64,000 nt of DNA, taken from the NCBI GenBank assembly GCA_963795835.1, contig CAWCJC010000002.1:248001-312000 (forward strand). Reading direction: 5' to 3'. Shown here piece by piece: positions 6,200 to 16,058 of this stretch. How positions within the stretch are numbered: position 1 is the stretch's first letter; each line of letters opens with the position of its first letter. The notes under the pieces are model-generated. The model did no database searches and was not told the origin of the DNA. It saw only the letters and a program-made list of their open reading frames with translations. The DNA comes from JALYXI01 sp963795835 (GTDB lineage Bacteria > Acidobacteriota > Terriglobia > Bryobacterales > Bryobacteraceae). Position numbers and translations under genes: made by a program.

Positions 6200-8065
6200 G
6201 TGTTCTTCGCCAACCTCGGCCTGGGCCAGTTCGCGCTCCTGTTCGGCGCCGTAGCCGCTGTCTCGGTCGCGCTTTACCTTCTTGACCGGTCTCGCCGCCG
6301 TGTCGTCGTCTCCACCCTTCGCTTTTGGACTGCCGCCGATCAACCCACCGCCGTCCAGCGCCGCAAGCATATTCAGCAGCCGCTCTCGCTTGCGCTCCAA
6401 CTTTTGGCGATGTTGTTGTTGCTCCTTGCCATTTCGCAACTTCGCATTGGCACCGAAGCCGCGGCCGCGCGCAAGCACGTCCTGATACTCGAAACTTCCG
6501 CGTGGATGGCTTCGCGGGCGAACGGACAAAGCCTGATGGATACGGCGCGCACCCGCGCCCGGGCCTATCTTCGGGCAATTCCTTCGGGCGATCAGGTGAT
6601 GATCATCCGCGCCGACGCGCTCGCCACTCCTGTAACTCCCTTCGAAGCCGACCGCCGCAAGCTGGAAGCGGCGATTGCGCAATCCCAACCGGTTTCCGGC
6701 GCTCTTAATATCGAGCAAGCGCTCTCCGTTGCCCGAACTGCACAAGCGAACGCGCATAGCCGTGGGGAGATTGTCTTTATCGGCTCGGGACGCGTCAATG
6801 AGTCCGACGCGGTCCCTGCCAAGACCAACAATCTGCGTGTCCTGCAAGTCGGCGGCACGAGTGAGAATCTCGGCCTGCGCAAAATCGGCCTGCGCCGATC
6901 CGCCACCGACCCCGAGACCTGGGACATTCTCGTGTCTGTTCGCAATTATGGTGCGCGCGAACGGGAGGCCGTGCTGTCGGCAGCCGTCTCAAACTCGCCC
7001 GCGGGAGCGCAGCGGCTGCTGATTCCCGGTAACTCCGAACGGGAGGCCACGTTCAACTATCGTACCCGCGCCGCTGGCATTCTGAACCTGCGACTGCTTC
7101 CCAACGACGCCTTTCCCGAAGACAATCGCGCCCAGGTAGAACTGCCCGCCGATGAGCCGCTCGCGGTTACGGTTTATTCAGACGATCCGTCACAGCTCAA
7201 GCCGATCCTTGCCGCCAACAAGCAGGTCACGCCTGTATACAAACCCACGGCCCAGTACGCACCGAGCGACAAAGGCCTGGTTGTCCTCGACCGTTTCCGT
7301 CCGGAGACGCGCCCCACCGCTCCCAGCATCTGGATCGATCCCCCCGCCGCTAACTCTCCCATTCCGATTCGCGCTCGCGTTACCAGCCCGCCCCAACTCC
7401 GCTGGCTCACAGATAACGCCATTGGCGCCGGTCTCCGGACGCGCGACATGCACCTTCCTGCGGCCTCTGTCTTCAACACAGCGCCTGGGGATATCAAGGT
7501 GGCTGAAATCAATCAGGGTCCTGTTATCGTCGCCCGGCCCACGAATCCGAAGTTGGTAGCCGTCGGTTTCAACACCACTGCGATCCGTTATGAACTCGCC
7601 ACGCCCTTGCTCTTCGCCAATATCCTGCGCTGGATGGCTCCCGATACATTCCTCGAGAAACAAATTAATACCCAACCGGTCGGGACCGTCAACGTGTCCG
7701 TTCCTGCCGGCACCGACCCCTCCAGTATCCGCGTCCTCCGCCCCGATGGTACAGCCATCCCATTCACCATTCAGGGGGAATCCGTCCACTTTTTCTCCGG
7801 GACGCCCGGCACCGTCCGCGTCCTCACGGGAGATCGGGAAAGCATTTATTCCCTCAGCCTGCCTGAACTTGCGGACAGTAAATGGACCGTCCCCGATAAT
7901 GCCCGCAAAGGCCTTCCGACGTTTCGCGAAACCACCTCTTCTCACGACATCTGGCAGGCTCTCGCCGTCATCGCCGCCCTGATTCTGCTCTTTGAATGGA
8001 TTCGTTGGGGCCAATCCGCGAAACGTATCACGTCATCTTCTTCGTCTTTCAAGAAGGCTGCATGA
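6200..8065 (+). CDS. BatA-like membrane protein (aerotolerance-type N-terminal domain)
   Basis: A 621-residue membrane protein. The N-terminus has the BatA layout: helix one near residues 8-28 (FALLFGAVAAVSVALYLL), then a basic loop RSRRRVVVSTLRFW and a second helix near 56-76 (LALQLLAMLLLLLAI). A VWA-like domain follows, but the metal-site position reads ETSAWM rather than D-x-S-x-S, so metal binding is doubtful. A C-terminal helix lies near residues 590-612. BatA-type proteins work with DUF58, MoxR and VWA proteins at the inner membrane. The GTG start at 6200 directly follows the DUF58 vestige. The stop overlaps the next start (ATGA at 8062), indicating an operon. Confidence 0.82.
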   Translation: MFFANLGLGQFALLFGAVAAVSVALYLLDRSRRRVVVSTLRFWTAADQPTAVQRRKHIQQPLSLALQLLAMLLLLLAISQLRIGTEAAAARKHVLILETSAWMASRANGQSLMDTARTRARAYLRAIPSGDQVMIIRADALATPVTPFEADRRKLEAAIAQSQPVSGALNIEQALSVARTAQANAHSRGEIVFIGSGRVNESDAVPAKTNNLRVLQVGGTSENLGLRKIGLRRSATDPETWDILVSVRNYGAREREAVLSAAVSNSPAGAQRLLIPGNSEREATFNYRTRAAGILNLRLLPNDAFPEDNRAQVELPADEPLAVTVYSDDPSQLKPILAANKQVTPVYKPTAQYAPSDKGLVVLDRFRPETRPTAPSIWIDPPAANSPIPIRARVTSPPQLRWLTDNAIGAGLRTRDMHLPAASVFNTAPGDIKVAEINQGPVIVARPTNPKLVAVGFNTTAIRYELATPLLFANILRWMAPDTFLEKQINTQPVGTVNVSVPAGTDPSSIRVLRPDGTAIPFTIQGESVHFFSGTPGTVRVLTGDRESIYSLSLPELADSKWTVPDNARKGLPTFRETTSSHDIWQALAVIAALILLFEWIRWGQSAKRITSSSSSFKKAA

Positions 8066-10314
8066 CCGTCCTTCACCCAGCGCTGCTCCTTCTGACTCTG
8101 ATCCCGATCGCCTGGACGGCCTGGTCATGGCGGGCCACCCCGAACAAACGCAGCCTGATCCTGAAAGCTCTCGCACTCCTGGCCATCGGGGCGGCCCTGG
8201 CGGAGCCCGAGCTCAACTATAACGGCACGAAAGTAGCCGTAGCTGCCCTGGTGGACACCAGCGCCAGCACCTCGCCCGACGACATTAAGAACGCCAACGC
8301 GCTTCTCAACACGATCGACAAGAAACGCGGCTCGAACTCGCTCACGGTCCTTTCTTTTGCGCGCACTCCGAAGCAGGAGATCCGCGCCGCCAACGGCTGG
8401 AATATTCAACCCGCCACAGGCGAAGCCTCCCGAGCCACCGATCTTGAAAGTGCTCTTCGCGATGCTGTAGCCCAACTCCCCTCCGGTGAAGTGCACCGCC
8501 TTGCGCTCATTTCCGATGGCCATGAAAACGCCGGCACCGTAACGCGCGCCACCTGGCAAGCGCAACAACTCAGTATCCCGATCGACACCTTCGCCATGGC
8601 CGGCCGCCCCAAGCCGAGCCTGCGCACCGAAGCCGTCTCTTTCCCGTCGGAGGTGTTCTCCGGTGAGCACTTTCCGATCGATCTGACGGTTACCTCGCCT
8701 TCCGCTTCTCCCGCCACCGTCGAAATCTCCGCCGAAGGCAAGCGCCTGGGCGTGAGCAACGTCCAACTGGAAGCAGGCGAAAATCACCTGCGCGTCCGGT
8801 CCAGCATCTCCGGCGCCGGCGCTATCGATCTCGCCGGCGTCCTTCATACTCCCTCACTGGGCGATGCGCGATTTGAGCAAGCCGTGAGTGTCCGCCGCCC
8901 CAAAGTCCTGCTGCTTTCGCAAGACCCGGCTGGTTCGGAAGACCACCTTACGCACGCGCTCTCCGCCAACCAGTTCGATTGGGTCCTGAAAGGCGATACG
9001 ATTCCGGCGGCGCTCGACGATTACCAACTCGTGGTTTTTAACAACTGGGATATGGACGCCATCGCCGCCGCCGACAAAAAGCGGATCGAAGCCTTTGAGC
9101 AGCAGGGCGGGGGACTGCTCTGGATTGCGGGCGAAAAAAACCAGTACGTCGAAAAGAAACCGGGTACGCCTGAAGATCCGCTGGAACGCGCTTTCCCCGC
9201 CAAGCTTGCTCCGCCGCGCTCGCCTGAAGGAACGTGCGTGGTTCTGATCATCGATAAATCCTCCTCCATGGAAGGCAAGAAGATGGAGCTTGCCCGCTCC
9301 GCTTCGATCGGCGTGGTTGAAAATCTCCGCCCGATCGATTCTGTCGGAGTTCTGATCTTCGACAATTCCTTCCAGTGGGCCGTGCCGATTCGCAAGGCGG
9401 AAGACCGCACCCTCATCAAGCGCCTCATCTCCGGCATCACTCCCGATGGCGGAACCCAGATCGCCCCAGCGCTCTCAGAGGCGTATCACAAAATCTCCGC
9501 AGTGCAGGCCGTGTACAAGCACATCGTGCTTTTGACCGACGGTATCTCCGAAGAGGGCGATTCGATGACCCTCTCGCGCGAGGCCTCGAACAATAAGGTG
9601 ACGATTTCGACCGTTGGTTTGGGCCAGGACGTCAACAGGGCTTATCTAGAGAAGATCGCCTCTTTTTCGAAAGGCAAGGCGTATTTTCTGAATGACCCTA
9701 CCGGCCTGGAACAGATTCTGCTCAAAGACGTTCAGGAGCACACAGGGACCACCGCCGTCGAGAAGGCCATTCACGCGAAAGTGCTTCAGCAGGCAGAAAT
9801 GCTGGAGGGGGTCGGCATGGACAAAGCTCCCGCTCTCCAGGGCTATGTTCGATTTGAAAACAAGCCGAGCGCTGCCCCGCTTCTTCAGATTGATGTCCCG
9901 TATGAAGGCAAGTTCGATCCGCTTTTCGCCCGCTGGCAGTATGGCTTGGGTCGCTCCGCCGTTTTTACATCCGACGCGAAAAGCCGGTGGGCAACTGCCT
10001 GGGTGGATTGGCCCGGCTTCGACAAGTTCTGGGCCAACGTCTTCCGCGACCTGCTGCCGCATGCGACAGCCACCGAAGCCGTGGCATCCTTCGATGTTGC
10101 GTCGGGCGACCTGATCGTCAACTATCACCTCGGGCCGGAACGTTCCCGAACCCGCGAAAACGCCCGACCTTTTTGTGCTCGGTCCGAACAAGTTTGCCAA
10201 ACCCATGAAGGTGGCGAAACTCGCCCCGGGCACGTATCGAGCGACCATTTCGATCGGGGCCAACCAGGGCCTGTTCCGGATCCGCCCGGCGGCGGATTCG
10301 CGAGCCTTCCCTGA
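8062..10314 (+). CDS. Double VWA membrane protein, 5' part of a frameshifted gene
   Basis: Two N-terminal helices (LLLLTLIPIAWTAW; LALLAIGAAL) are followed by a first VWA segment with VDTSAS near residue 64. A glutamine-amidotransferase-like central region follows, and then a complete second VWA domain starting near residue 393 with IIDKSSSM (MIDAS), GGTQ and LLTDGIS. This is the usual partner of BatA/DUF58. The frame loses sense after residue about 690 (IVNYHLG): the last 60 residues are out-of-frame. Removing one G from the GGG near 10133-10135 gives HLGRNVPEPAKTPDLFVLGP and joins the frame that continues to 11617. The start at 8062 overlaps the BatA stop; the frame is open further upstream but inside BatA. 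Confidence 0.85.
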   Translation: MTVLHPALLLLTLIPIAWTAWSWRATPNKRSLILKALALLAIGAALAEPELNYNGTKVAVAALVDTSASTSPDDIKNANALLNTIDKKRGSNSLTVLSFARTPKQEIRAANGWNIQPATGEASRATDLESALRDAVAQLPSGEVHRLALISDGHENAGTVTRATWQAQQLSIPIDTFAMAGRPKPSLRTEAVSFPSEVFSGEHFPIDLTVTSPSASPATVEISAEGKRLGVSNVQLEAGENHLRVRSSISGAGAIDLAGVLHTPSLGDARFEQAVSVRRPKVLLLSQDPAGSEDHLTHALSANQFDWVLKGDTIPAALDDYQLVVFNNWDMDAIAAADKKRIEAFEQQGGGLLWIAGEKNQYVEKKPGTPEDPLERAFPAKLAPPRSPEGTCVVLIIDKSSSMEGKKMELARSASIGVVENLRPIDSVGVLIFDNSFQWAVPIRKAEDRTLIKRLISGITPDGGTQIAPALSEAYHKISAVQAVYKHIVLLTDGISEEGDSMTLSREASNNKVTISTVGLGQDVNRAYLEKIASFSKGKAYFLNDPTGLEQILLKDVQEHTGTTAVEKAIHAKVLQQAEMLEGVGMDKAPALQGYVRFENKPSAAPLLQIDVPYEGKFDPLFARWQYGLGRSAVFTSDAKSRWATAWVDWPGFDKFWANVFRDLLPHATATEAVASFDVASGDLIVNYHLGPERSRTRENARPFCARSEQVCQTHEGGETRPGHVSSDHFDRGQPGPVPDPPGGGFASLP

Positions 10315-11617
10315 GGTCGGCTTCTACCGTGACGAAGCTGAGCTGCGCGACTACGGTTCGAACCAGCTCTTGTTGAAACAGATTTCGCAATCGACAGGCG
10401 GCGTATTTCACCCCTCGGTATCGGACCCGGCCAGCGTCTTCAACTCGGACGGCCGCTTCGTTCCTTCTTCCCTCGCCCTTTGGCCCGGCCTTCTTGCGCT
10501 GGCGCTGGTCCTCAATCTGGCCGAGCTGATCTTGCGCAAGTGGAAAGGCCTTGCCGAAGCATTTCGAGGCCGCAAACAAGCGCTTGCGCTCTTGCTGATC
10601 GTGGCGCCCGGTCCGCTTGAACACAAGATGCAGCAGATTGAATCGGAAAAGCTGCGCCCGGGCACACACGTTGTGATGCCCGCCGCCGAATGGAATGACT
10701 GGGTGAGAACGCAGGTCCCCCCGGGAGTTCACAATCCTCGCATTCAACTCTCGAATGGCCGCGTTACCGCCTCCGCATCGGTCGATTTTGCCGAGGTGCA
10801 GCGCAAATCCGGCCAGGCTCCGAATTGGTTCATTCAGAACCTGCTGCGCGGGGAACATCCTGTTTCCGCTACGGCCCGCATCACGTCCGGGGATGGCAAA
10901 GGCCGGGTGGATGTCGACCATGCCGAAATTGCCGGCTTTGTCGTGCAGGGCAAGTTGATCGACTGGCTGGTGGATTCCTACGTGCGTCCCTCACACCCCG
11001 ATGCCGTCACCGGCCAATGGTTCGAATTTGTTCACGGCATCGACCATGTCGAGATTACCCCCGCAGCCGTCACCGTTGTCCTCAGTGGCGACCTGGTGGA
11101 GCTTCCTCAGCGCACTGATATTCGCTACGCTACTGCCAACAACTTCATGGGCCGCCCCTTCTACAAGACGGGGCACGCATACCTGCAGCGGGAGGCCGCG
11201 GATGCGCTCAGCGTGGTGGATGCGCAACTCCACGCCAAGGGGCTCGGCTTGCTGGTGTTCGATGCCTACCGTCCCTGGTCCGTCACCAAAGCGTTCTGGG
11301 ACGCCACACCCCCGGCGAAACGCGAGTTCGTGGCCGACCCCGCGAAAGGATCGAAACACAATCGCGGATGCGCGGTGGATCTGACCCTTTACAACCTCAA
11401 AACCAAGCGTCCGCTTCCCATGCCCGGTGATTACGACGAGATGACCGAGCGTTCTTATCCCACATACAAAGGGGGCACGGCGGAGCAGCGCGCCAATCGC
11501 GATCTGCTCCGCCGTGCCATGGAACAACAAGGTTTTACCGTTAACGAAAGCGAGTGGTGGCACTTCGACTACAAGACGTGGCCCGCTCACCCGGTCGCTA
11601 ACTGGAGTTGGTTTTAG
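10175..11617 (+). CDS. VWA protein C-terminus fused to a VanX-like D-Ala-D-Ala dipeptidase
   Basis: This is the 3' continuation of the frameshifted VWA gene. True coding begins near 10135; the GTG at 10175 is only the first available start. Residues about 1-120 finish the VWA protein, with a membrane helix LALWPGLLALALVLNLAELIL. A hydrophobic stretch ALALLLIVAPG then leads into a domain of about 170 residues of unknown type. The last 190 residues are an M15D dipeptidase: VFDAYRPWS, the zinc motif SKHNRGCAVDLTLY (H and D), MPGDYDEMTERSYP and ESEWWHFDY (catalytic Glu, zinc His). Such enzymes cleave D-Ala-D-Ala in peptidoglycan metabolism or glycopeptide resistance. The junction may reflect lost stop codons rather than a functional fusion. 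Confidence 0.8.
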   Translation: MLGPNKFAKPMKVAKLAPGTYRATISIGANQGLFRIRPAADSRAFPEVGFYRDEAELRDYGSNQLLLKQISQSTGGVFHPSVSDPASVFNSDGRFVPSSLALWPGLLALALVLNLAELILRKWKGLAEAFRGRKQALALLLIVAPGPLEHKMQQIESEKLRPGTHVVMPAAEWNDWVRTQVPPGVHNPRIQLSNGRVTASASVDFAEVQRKSGQAPNWFIQNLLRGEHPVSATARITSGDGKGRVDVDHAEIAGFVVQGKLIDWLVDSYVRPSHPDAVTGQWFEFVHGIDHVEITPAAVTVVLSGDLVELPQRTDIRYATANNFMGRPFYKTGHAYLQREAADALSVVDAQLHAKGLGLLVFDAYRPWSVTKAFWDATPPAKREFVADPAKGSKHNRGCAVDLTLYNLKTKRPLPMPGDYDEMTERSYPTYKGGTAEQRANRDLLRRAMEQQGFTVNESEWWHFDYKTWPAHPVANWSWF

Positions 11618-12250
11618 TTATCTCTTCTTCTTCGCAGGAGCGGGAGTCGCTTTCTTCACAGGAACAGCTTCTTCCTCTTCTTCTTCCTCGTCATCTTCTT
11701 CGCCGTCCTCGTCATCCTCGTCGAGTTCGTCGTCTTCTCCCATCTCTTCGTCTTCTTCGGCTTCTTCACTGGCCGAGTTAAGAATTTGCTTTGAGATTTC
11801 CGTCAACTTCTCGTCCGTCTCCTTCTCTTCGTCGAGCGTTTGTTGCAACAGGTCTGCGACTTCCTGGTTGCCCATGGTTTCCGCTATGGTCCGGACGGTG
11901 CCGTACGCGGCAATCTCATAATGCTCCGCCCGCTGCGCCGAGGCGATCAACATCGCGTCCTTCATCTCATCGGACGCATCTTCCTGGATTGTCTCCTGCC
12001 CTTCTTCCACCAAGCCTTTCATCGCTGCGCAAGGTTTCGACTTCGCCTTCTTTTCGAGCAGCCCGAAAACCTGTTCGATGCGCGCAACCTGTCCCTTGGT
12101 TTGTTCTAAATGCAGGGTAAACGCGTCTTTCAAATCCTGATTCTTGGCTGCCTTCGCCATCTTAGGCAAAGCCTTAGTCAGCTGTTTCTCCGCATCGTAC
12201 AAATCTTTCAACTGCTCTTCCAGCAGGCCATCCAACGTATCGATTGTCAT
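11618..12250 (-). CDS. YciE/YciF family ferritin-like protein (DUF892) with long acidic tail
   Basis: Residues about 1-160 form the four-helix ferritin-like YciE/YciF domain: LLEEQLKDLYDAEKQL, the LEQTKGQVARIEQVF helix, AQRAEHYEIAAYG with an E-x-x-H pair, and LLQQTLDEEKETDEKL. The family responds to osmotic and oxidative stress. The C-terminal 45 residues are almost all Glu and Asp, ending in a basic KKATPAPAKKKR; the DNA is correspondingly a GAA/GAG/GAT low-complexity run. The start at 12250 is chosen because GGGAG lies seven bases upstream and the domain begins at once; an ATG at 12271 would add seven residues. Convergent with the dipeptidase gene, whose stop is directly adjacent. Confidence 0.85.
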   Translation of the reverse strand: MTIDTLDGLLEEQLKDLYDAEKQLTKALPKMAKAAKNQDLKDAFTLHLEQTKGQVARIEQVFGLLEKKAKSKPCAAMKGLVEEGQETIQEDASDEMKDAMLIASAQRAEHYEIAAYGTVRTIAETMGNQEVADLLQQTLDEEKETDEKLTEISKQILNSASEEAEEDEEMGEDDELDEDDEDGEEDDEEEEEEEAVPVKKATPAPAKKKR

Positions 12251-12319
12251 GAATAACTCCCGCGCAAGCAAGAAGCATGAGCTACTCCAAACGCGGGAGT
12301 CTTTTTCTGATCCTTGGGG

Positions 12320-15300
12320 CTAAAAGTACAACTTCAAACCAAGCTGAAGTACGCGAGCCGCTTCCCCTGTTTGGATTACAGTCTGAGTGGAGGGCGGTGC
12401 CACGGCGGCGCAACAGGTCTGGGCAAACAGCGACGATTGAAAACTCGGACTGCCCGATGATGCATCGCGGGGATTGTCAAAGTTCACGTGATTCAGCACG
12501 TTGAACGCTTCTGCGCGGAACTGCAAGCGGAACCGTTCCGTAAAGTTGATGTTCTTCACGATACTGGTGTCCAGATTGTGGAAGTTAGACGCCGTAAAGA
12601 TGTTCCGCCCCGCGCCATCCCCACCGGGCGCAGGAATCGCGAACCCGGTCTTATCCGCGAACACGAGCGGCCCCACAATCCCGGGCACATTGAACAGCCC
12701 GGTTTGCGGCAGCGCGCCCACGATATCCGCCCGCGATTCATGGGAGAAGTTGGAGGTGCGAGAACCGCTACGGACGCTAAACGGCTCGCCGGTCTGGAAC
12801 GTGTAAATCCCATTCACGCTCCAGCCGCCGTAGAACTTGTTCTTCCCGAAAGGGAGTTCGTACACGAAGTTCGTCACCAGGACATGGCGCCGGTCGAAAT
12901 CGCTGCGCCCGCGCTCATTGCGCCAGTTCCGGATGTCAGTTGGCGTCCGGGAGTTCGTGGTCGAAAGGCCGCCGCCCGAGGACGCCCCGACTGGATCCAC
13001 CGATTGATCGTCGATCGATTTTCCAAGGGTATAGGCAAAACCCATCAGCAAGCCTTGGCTGAAACGCTTCCGCGCCGTCAATTGGAACGAGTGATAGTAG
13101 GAGTCGCCACCCGAATCGATGTAGTTGATTTGGGCGAACTGCTGGTTCGGACGCAGGTGCGCAGCCAGCGTTGTCTGCTCGATGCGCCCAGCGAAGTTCC
13201 CGGCGGCGTTTTGGTTCAGATCGGTGGAAGTGGTGCTGCTGTTTACAAACGCGCCAGTCACAATGCCACTGGTCACCAACGGTACCGCGCTTCCGGTTAC
13301 GCCCGCCGGACATCCGCTTCCATCGGCATTGCACCCGGCGGCCCGGTTCCGCTGAAGAAGCAGGAACGAGGGCAGGATGCCATCCGCGTTGATCTGGTTC
13401 AAATCGTAACTCCGCAACAACCGCATTCCGCGCTTGCCGACATACCCGGCCTGCAACACCACGTTCCCCGGCAACTGGCGCTGCACGGTCAGGTTCCACT
13501 CATGTACGGTGGGAAGCTTCAGGTTTTGATCAAAGACCGTCAAGTTCGGAGCCGAGTTCAACAGTGAGGGCTGAAGTGTCAGGCTATCGGTCGGCTTGTT
13601 TACAGGCGGCGCAAGCTGCAGGGGAAATCCCTCACCGACCCGGAGGTCCGGTACAGGAGAGCACCCTGGGGTCTGGGAGCCGATGTTGGCTGTACAGGTT
13701 GTGGTCAGGCCCGGCACCTTGCCCGCCACCGCCGTCACCTGAAAGGTGGAGATGGGATCAAACGAGATGCCATAGCCGGCGCGGATCACTGTCTTGCCGC
13801 TGGTTCCCGGCTGCCAAGCCACGCCGATGCGCGGGCCGAGCGCACCCAGGCTGTTGTTGCCGTACCACCGGTCGGAATGCACAAAACCCACCAGCCCCTG
13901 CGATCCATCGACCGGCTTATCCGGAACATATGCGCGGTCCCCCGATTCTTTGGGCGCCGGATTCACTTCCCATCGCACGCCGTAATTGATTACCAGGTTC
14001 TGGCGAATGCGCCACTCATCCTGGACGTACATGTTGTATTGCTTGGCGCGAATTCCCTGGTCCCAAAGCGTGACGCCCTTGCCTGAAAGAAACGGCAGAT
14101 ACGCATTGCTCTTGATATCGCCCAGGAACACCTGCCGCAACTGCGCCGGAATGCCCAGAACGTCGTTGATGGTATTCAGCAAGTTGGTACTGTCTGTGGA
14201 ATTGATGCCGCCGGTTCCGACTGAAGGGGTGTTGAAGCCCTGAGGGGCGCGCGTTCCCGAGGCAAAACTCAGCACCGGAGTCACATTGGTTCCGCCGGGC
14301 TGGCCGCGCTGATCGTTGTGCTCATAGAGCCGCACGTTAATGCCGGTGCGGATGGAATGCGCGCCTTTGGTGATGCTCAGGTTGTCCAGAAACTGCGGCG
14401 TAGTTACCGCGCGCGCCGTTCGCGGCGTATTCGTATAGGGGCTGGTGACATTGTTAAAGCTGTAAGGGGGAATATTCGGGAATGCGGGGTTCGCCTCGCC
14501 CTGCGTAAAGAGATAGACGAAGCGGGCAAAGCCCGTTGTGAACTCATTGACCACGCGCGCGGAGAATACGCGCCGGTAGCTAATCGCCAGGTTCTTGGTG
14601 TCGCGAAACACTTCGCCCTCGGGCGGAAAACCAGGGTAAATCACGGGCCTGCCGTTCAACGGATCGCCGCCGTGCGTGTCATATTTGGCCTGCAAATAAC
14701 GAACGAAGACGGTGTTGTTCTGATCGAAGGAATGGTCCACGCGCGCGTTGTAGGAAGGTCCGCCTACCTGGGTCGGAGGGTTCCAGGAATATCCGGCGAA
14801 GTTCAAGCCATCGCCCGCACCGTAGTTGTTGGGGGCAGGGAGTTTGCCGAATAGCGTGCTGATGGTAGGGTCCACGCCAAGACGCCGGGGGTCGTTCGCG
14901 GCAAAGTTATAGCTTTGGATGCAACCCAGGTCGGTCGGGCTCGCGCAATTTCGAACGCCGGGAACATAAGCGCCTGTGGCTCGGTCCACCAGCTGCGGAC
15001 TGTTACGCGTGATGGTTTGGCCGCTGATCACCAGGGGCGCGTTCGGGTTCGCCACAAAGTACCGGAACGTGCCGGCTTTGGCGAGCGGCGTATAAACCGT
15101 AGGCACGATGCCTAAACTCTGATCGATGGGTTGCGTGAAGTGCGCGACCGTCTGCTGCCATCCGCCAAAGAAAAACGTCTTGTTGCGCTTAATGGGGCCG
15201 CCGACTTCGAAGCCAAACTGGTTCAGCTTGATTTGCGGCTTGGGCGTGCCGTTGGCGTTTGCAAAGAAATCGCTGGCGTTGAAGTCGGTATTGCGCACGA

Positions 15301-16051
15301 ACTCAAAGAGACTGCCGTGAAACTTATTGGTGCCGCTGCGGGTGGCAATCGAGATGGCCGCGCCGCTGTTGCGTCCTTCCTCTGGCGATGCATTGCTGGT
15401 CGTGACCTTGTACTCTTCTACGTCGTCCGGAGTCAGCCGGTACAGGTTCGCCACCGGATTCGGGACGGTCGATTCATTCGCTTCAATGCCATCGATGGTG
15501 ACATTGAACGCCCGGTCGCGTGACCCATTGACGTGCAGCCCGGAACCGGCACCGCCGGCCGAACGCTGCACAACGCCAGGCTCCAGCGTGATGAGCGAGA
15601 GGGGATTCCGCCCGTTCAGCGGCAAATCCTGAATTGCTTTCTGGGTTACCACGTTGCCCAGGGTCGCGTTGGTGGTTTCGAGCGCCTCTGACGTTGCTTC
15701 GACACTCACGGTATCGGTTGCAGCGCCTACCTCTAACGCAACATTGACCGTGAGCGGAGTTCCCACCTCCAGCACGTTTCCTGAGCGCGAGTACTTTTTG
15801 AAGCCTGCGGCCTCCACGGTGATCGTGTAGGGTCCCAAGGGCAGGGAAGGGAACGAGAACAGCCCGGCATCCGTGGTGCTTTGCCTATACACCAGACCCG
15901 TGTTTTCATCCCGGGCCACCACTTGCGCCGCGGAAATCACGGCGCCAGAAGGGTCCGTGACGCTGCCGGAGATCCTTGAAAGCCCGTTCTGCCCAAAACT
16001 CAACGTTGCCGCCAACGTTGCAATCACCAACGTTCTGAAGAAATGCCCCAT
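12320..16051 (-). CDS. TonB-dependent receptor-like outer membrane protein (CarboxypepD_reg domain)
   Basis: A 1243-residue outer membrane protein. A signal peptide (to about residue 20, ending SFGQ) is followed by a carboxypeptidase regulatory-like beta domain (RISGSVTDPSGAVI to about residue 110). The plug region has DLPLNGRNPLSLITLEPGV and a VNGSRDRAFNVTIDGI motif. The large beta-barrel ends in LQLGLKLYF with the terminal aromatic residue used for outer membrane assembly. This Oar-like architecture is greatly expanded in acidobacteria and probably handles oligosaccharide or peptide uptake or surface attachment; the substrate is unknown. The start lies only seven bases after the NADH dehydrogenase stop, so cotranscription is likely. 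Confidence 0.9.
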   Translation of the reverse strand: MGHFFRTLVIATLAATLSFGQNGLSRISGSVTDPSGAVISAAQVVARDENTGLVYRQSTTDAGLFSFPSLPLGPYTITVEAAGFKKYSRSGNVLEVGTPLTVNVALEVGAATDTVSVEATSEALETTNATLGNVVTQKAIQDLPLNGRNPLSLITLEPGVVQRSAGGAGSGLHVNGSRDRAFNVTIDGIEANESTVPNPVANLYRLTPDDVEEYKVTTSNASPEEGRNSGAAISIATRSGTNKFHGSLFEFVRNTDFNASDFFANANGTPKPQIKLNQFGFEVGGPIKRNKTFFFGGWQQTVAHFTQPIDQSLGIVPTVYTPLAKAGTFRYFVANPNAPLVISGQTITRNSPQLVDRATGAYVPGVRNCASPTDLGCIQSYNFAANDPRRLGVDPTISTLFGKLPAPNNYGAGDGLNFAGYSWNPPTQVGGPSYNARVDHSFDQNNTVFVRYLQAKYDTHGGDPLNGRPVIYPGFPPEGEVFRDTKNLAISYRRVFSARVVNEFTTGFARFVYLFTQGEANPAFPNIPPYSFNNVTSPYTNTPRTARAVTTPQFLDNLSITKGAHSIRTGINVRLYEHNDQRGQPGGTNVTPVLSFASGTRAPQGFNTPSVGTGGINSTDSTNLLNTINDVLGIPAQLRQVFLGDIKSNAYLPFLSGKGVTLWDQGIRAKQYNMYVQDEWRIRQNLVINYGVRWEVNPAPKESGDRAYVPDKPVDGSQGLVGFVHSDRWYGNNSLGALGPRIGVAWQPGTSGKTVIRAGYGISFDPISTFQVTAVAGKVPGLTTTCTANIGSQTPGCSPVPDLRVGEGFPLQLAPPVNKPTDSLTLQPSLLNSAPNLTVFDQNLKLPTVHEWNLTVQRQLPGNVVLQAGYVGKRGMRLLRSYDLNQINADGILPSFLLLQRNRAAGCNADGSGCPAGVTGSAVPLVTSGIVTGAFVNSSTTSTDLNQNAAGNFAGRIEQTTLAAHLRPNQQFAQINYIDSGGDSYYHSFQLTARKRFSQGLLMGFAYTLGKSIDDQSVDPVGASSGGGLSTTNSRTPTDIRNWRNERGRSDFDRRHVLVTNFVYELPFGKNKFYGGWSVNGIYTFQTGEPFSVRSGSRTSNFSHESRADIVGALPQTGLFNVPGIVGPLVFADKTGFAIPAPGGDGAGRNIFTASNFHNLDTSIVKNINFTERFRLQFRAEAFNVLNHVNFDNPRDASSGSPSFQSSLFAQTCCAAVAPPSTQTVIQTGEAARVLQLGLKLYF

Positions 16052-16058
16052 AGTTTCG

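Noticed and set aside
11640..11770. Repeat array of TTC/CTC units
   Set aside because: It is the coding sequence of the acidic Glu/Asp tail of the YciE-like protein, not a CRISPR or satellite.
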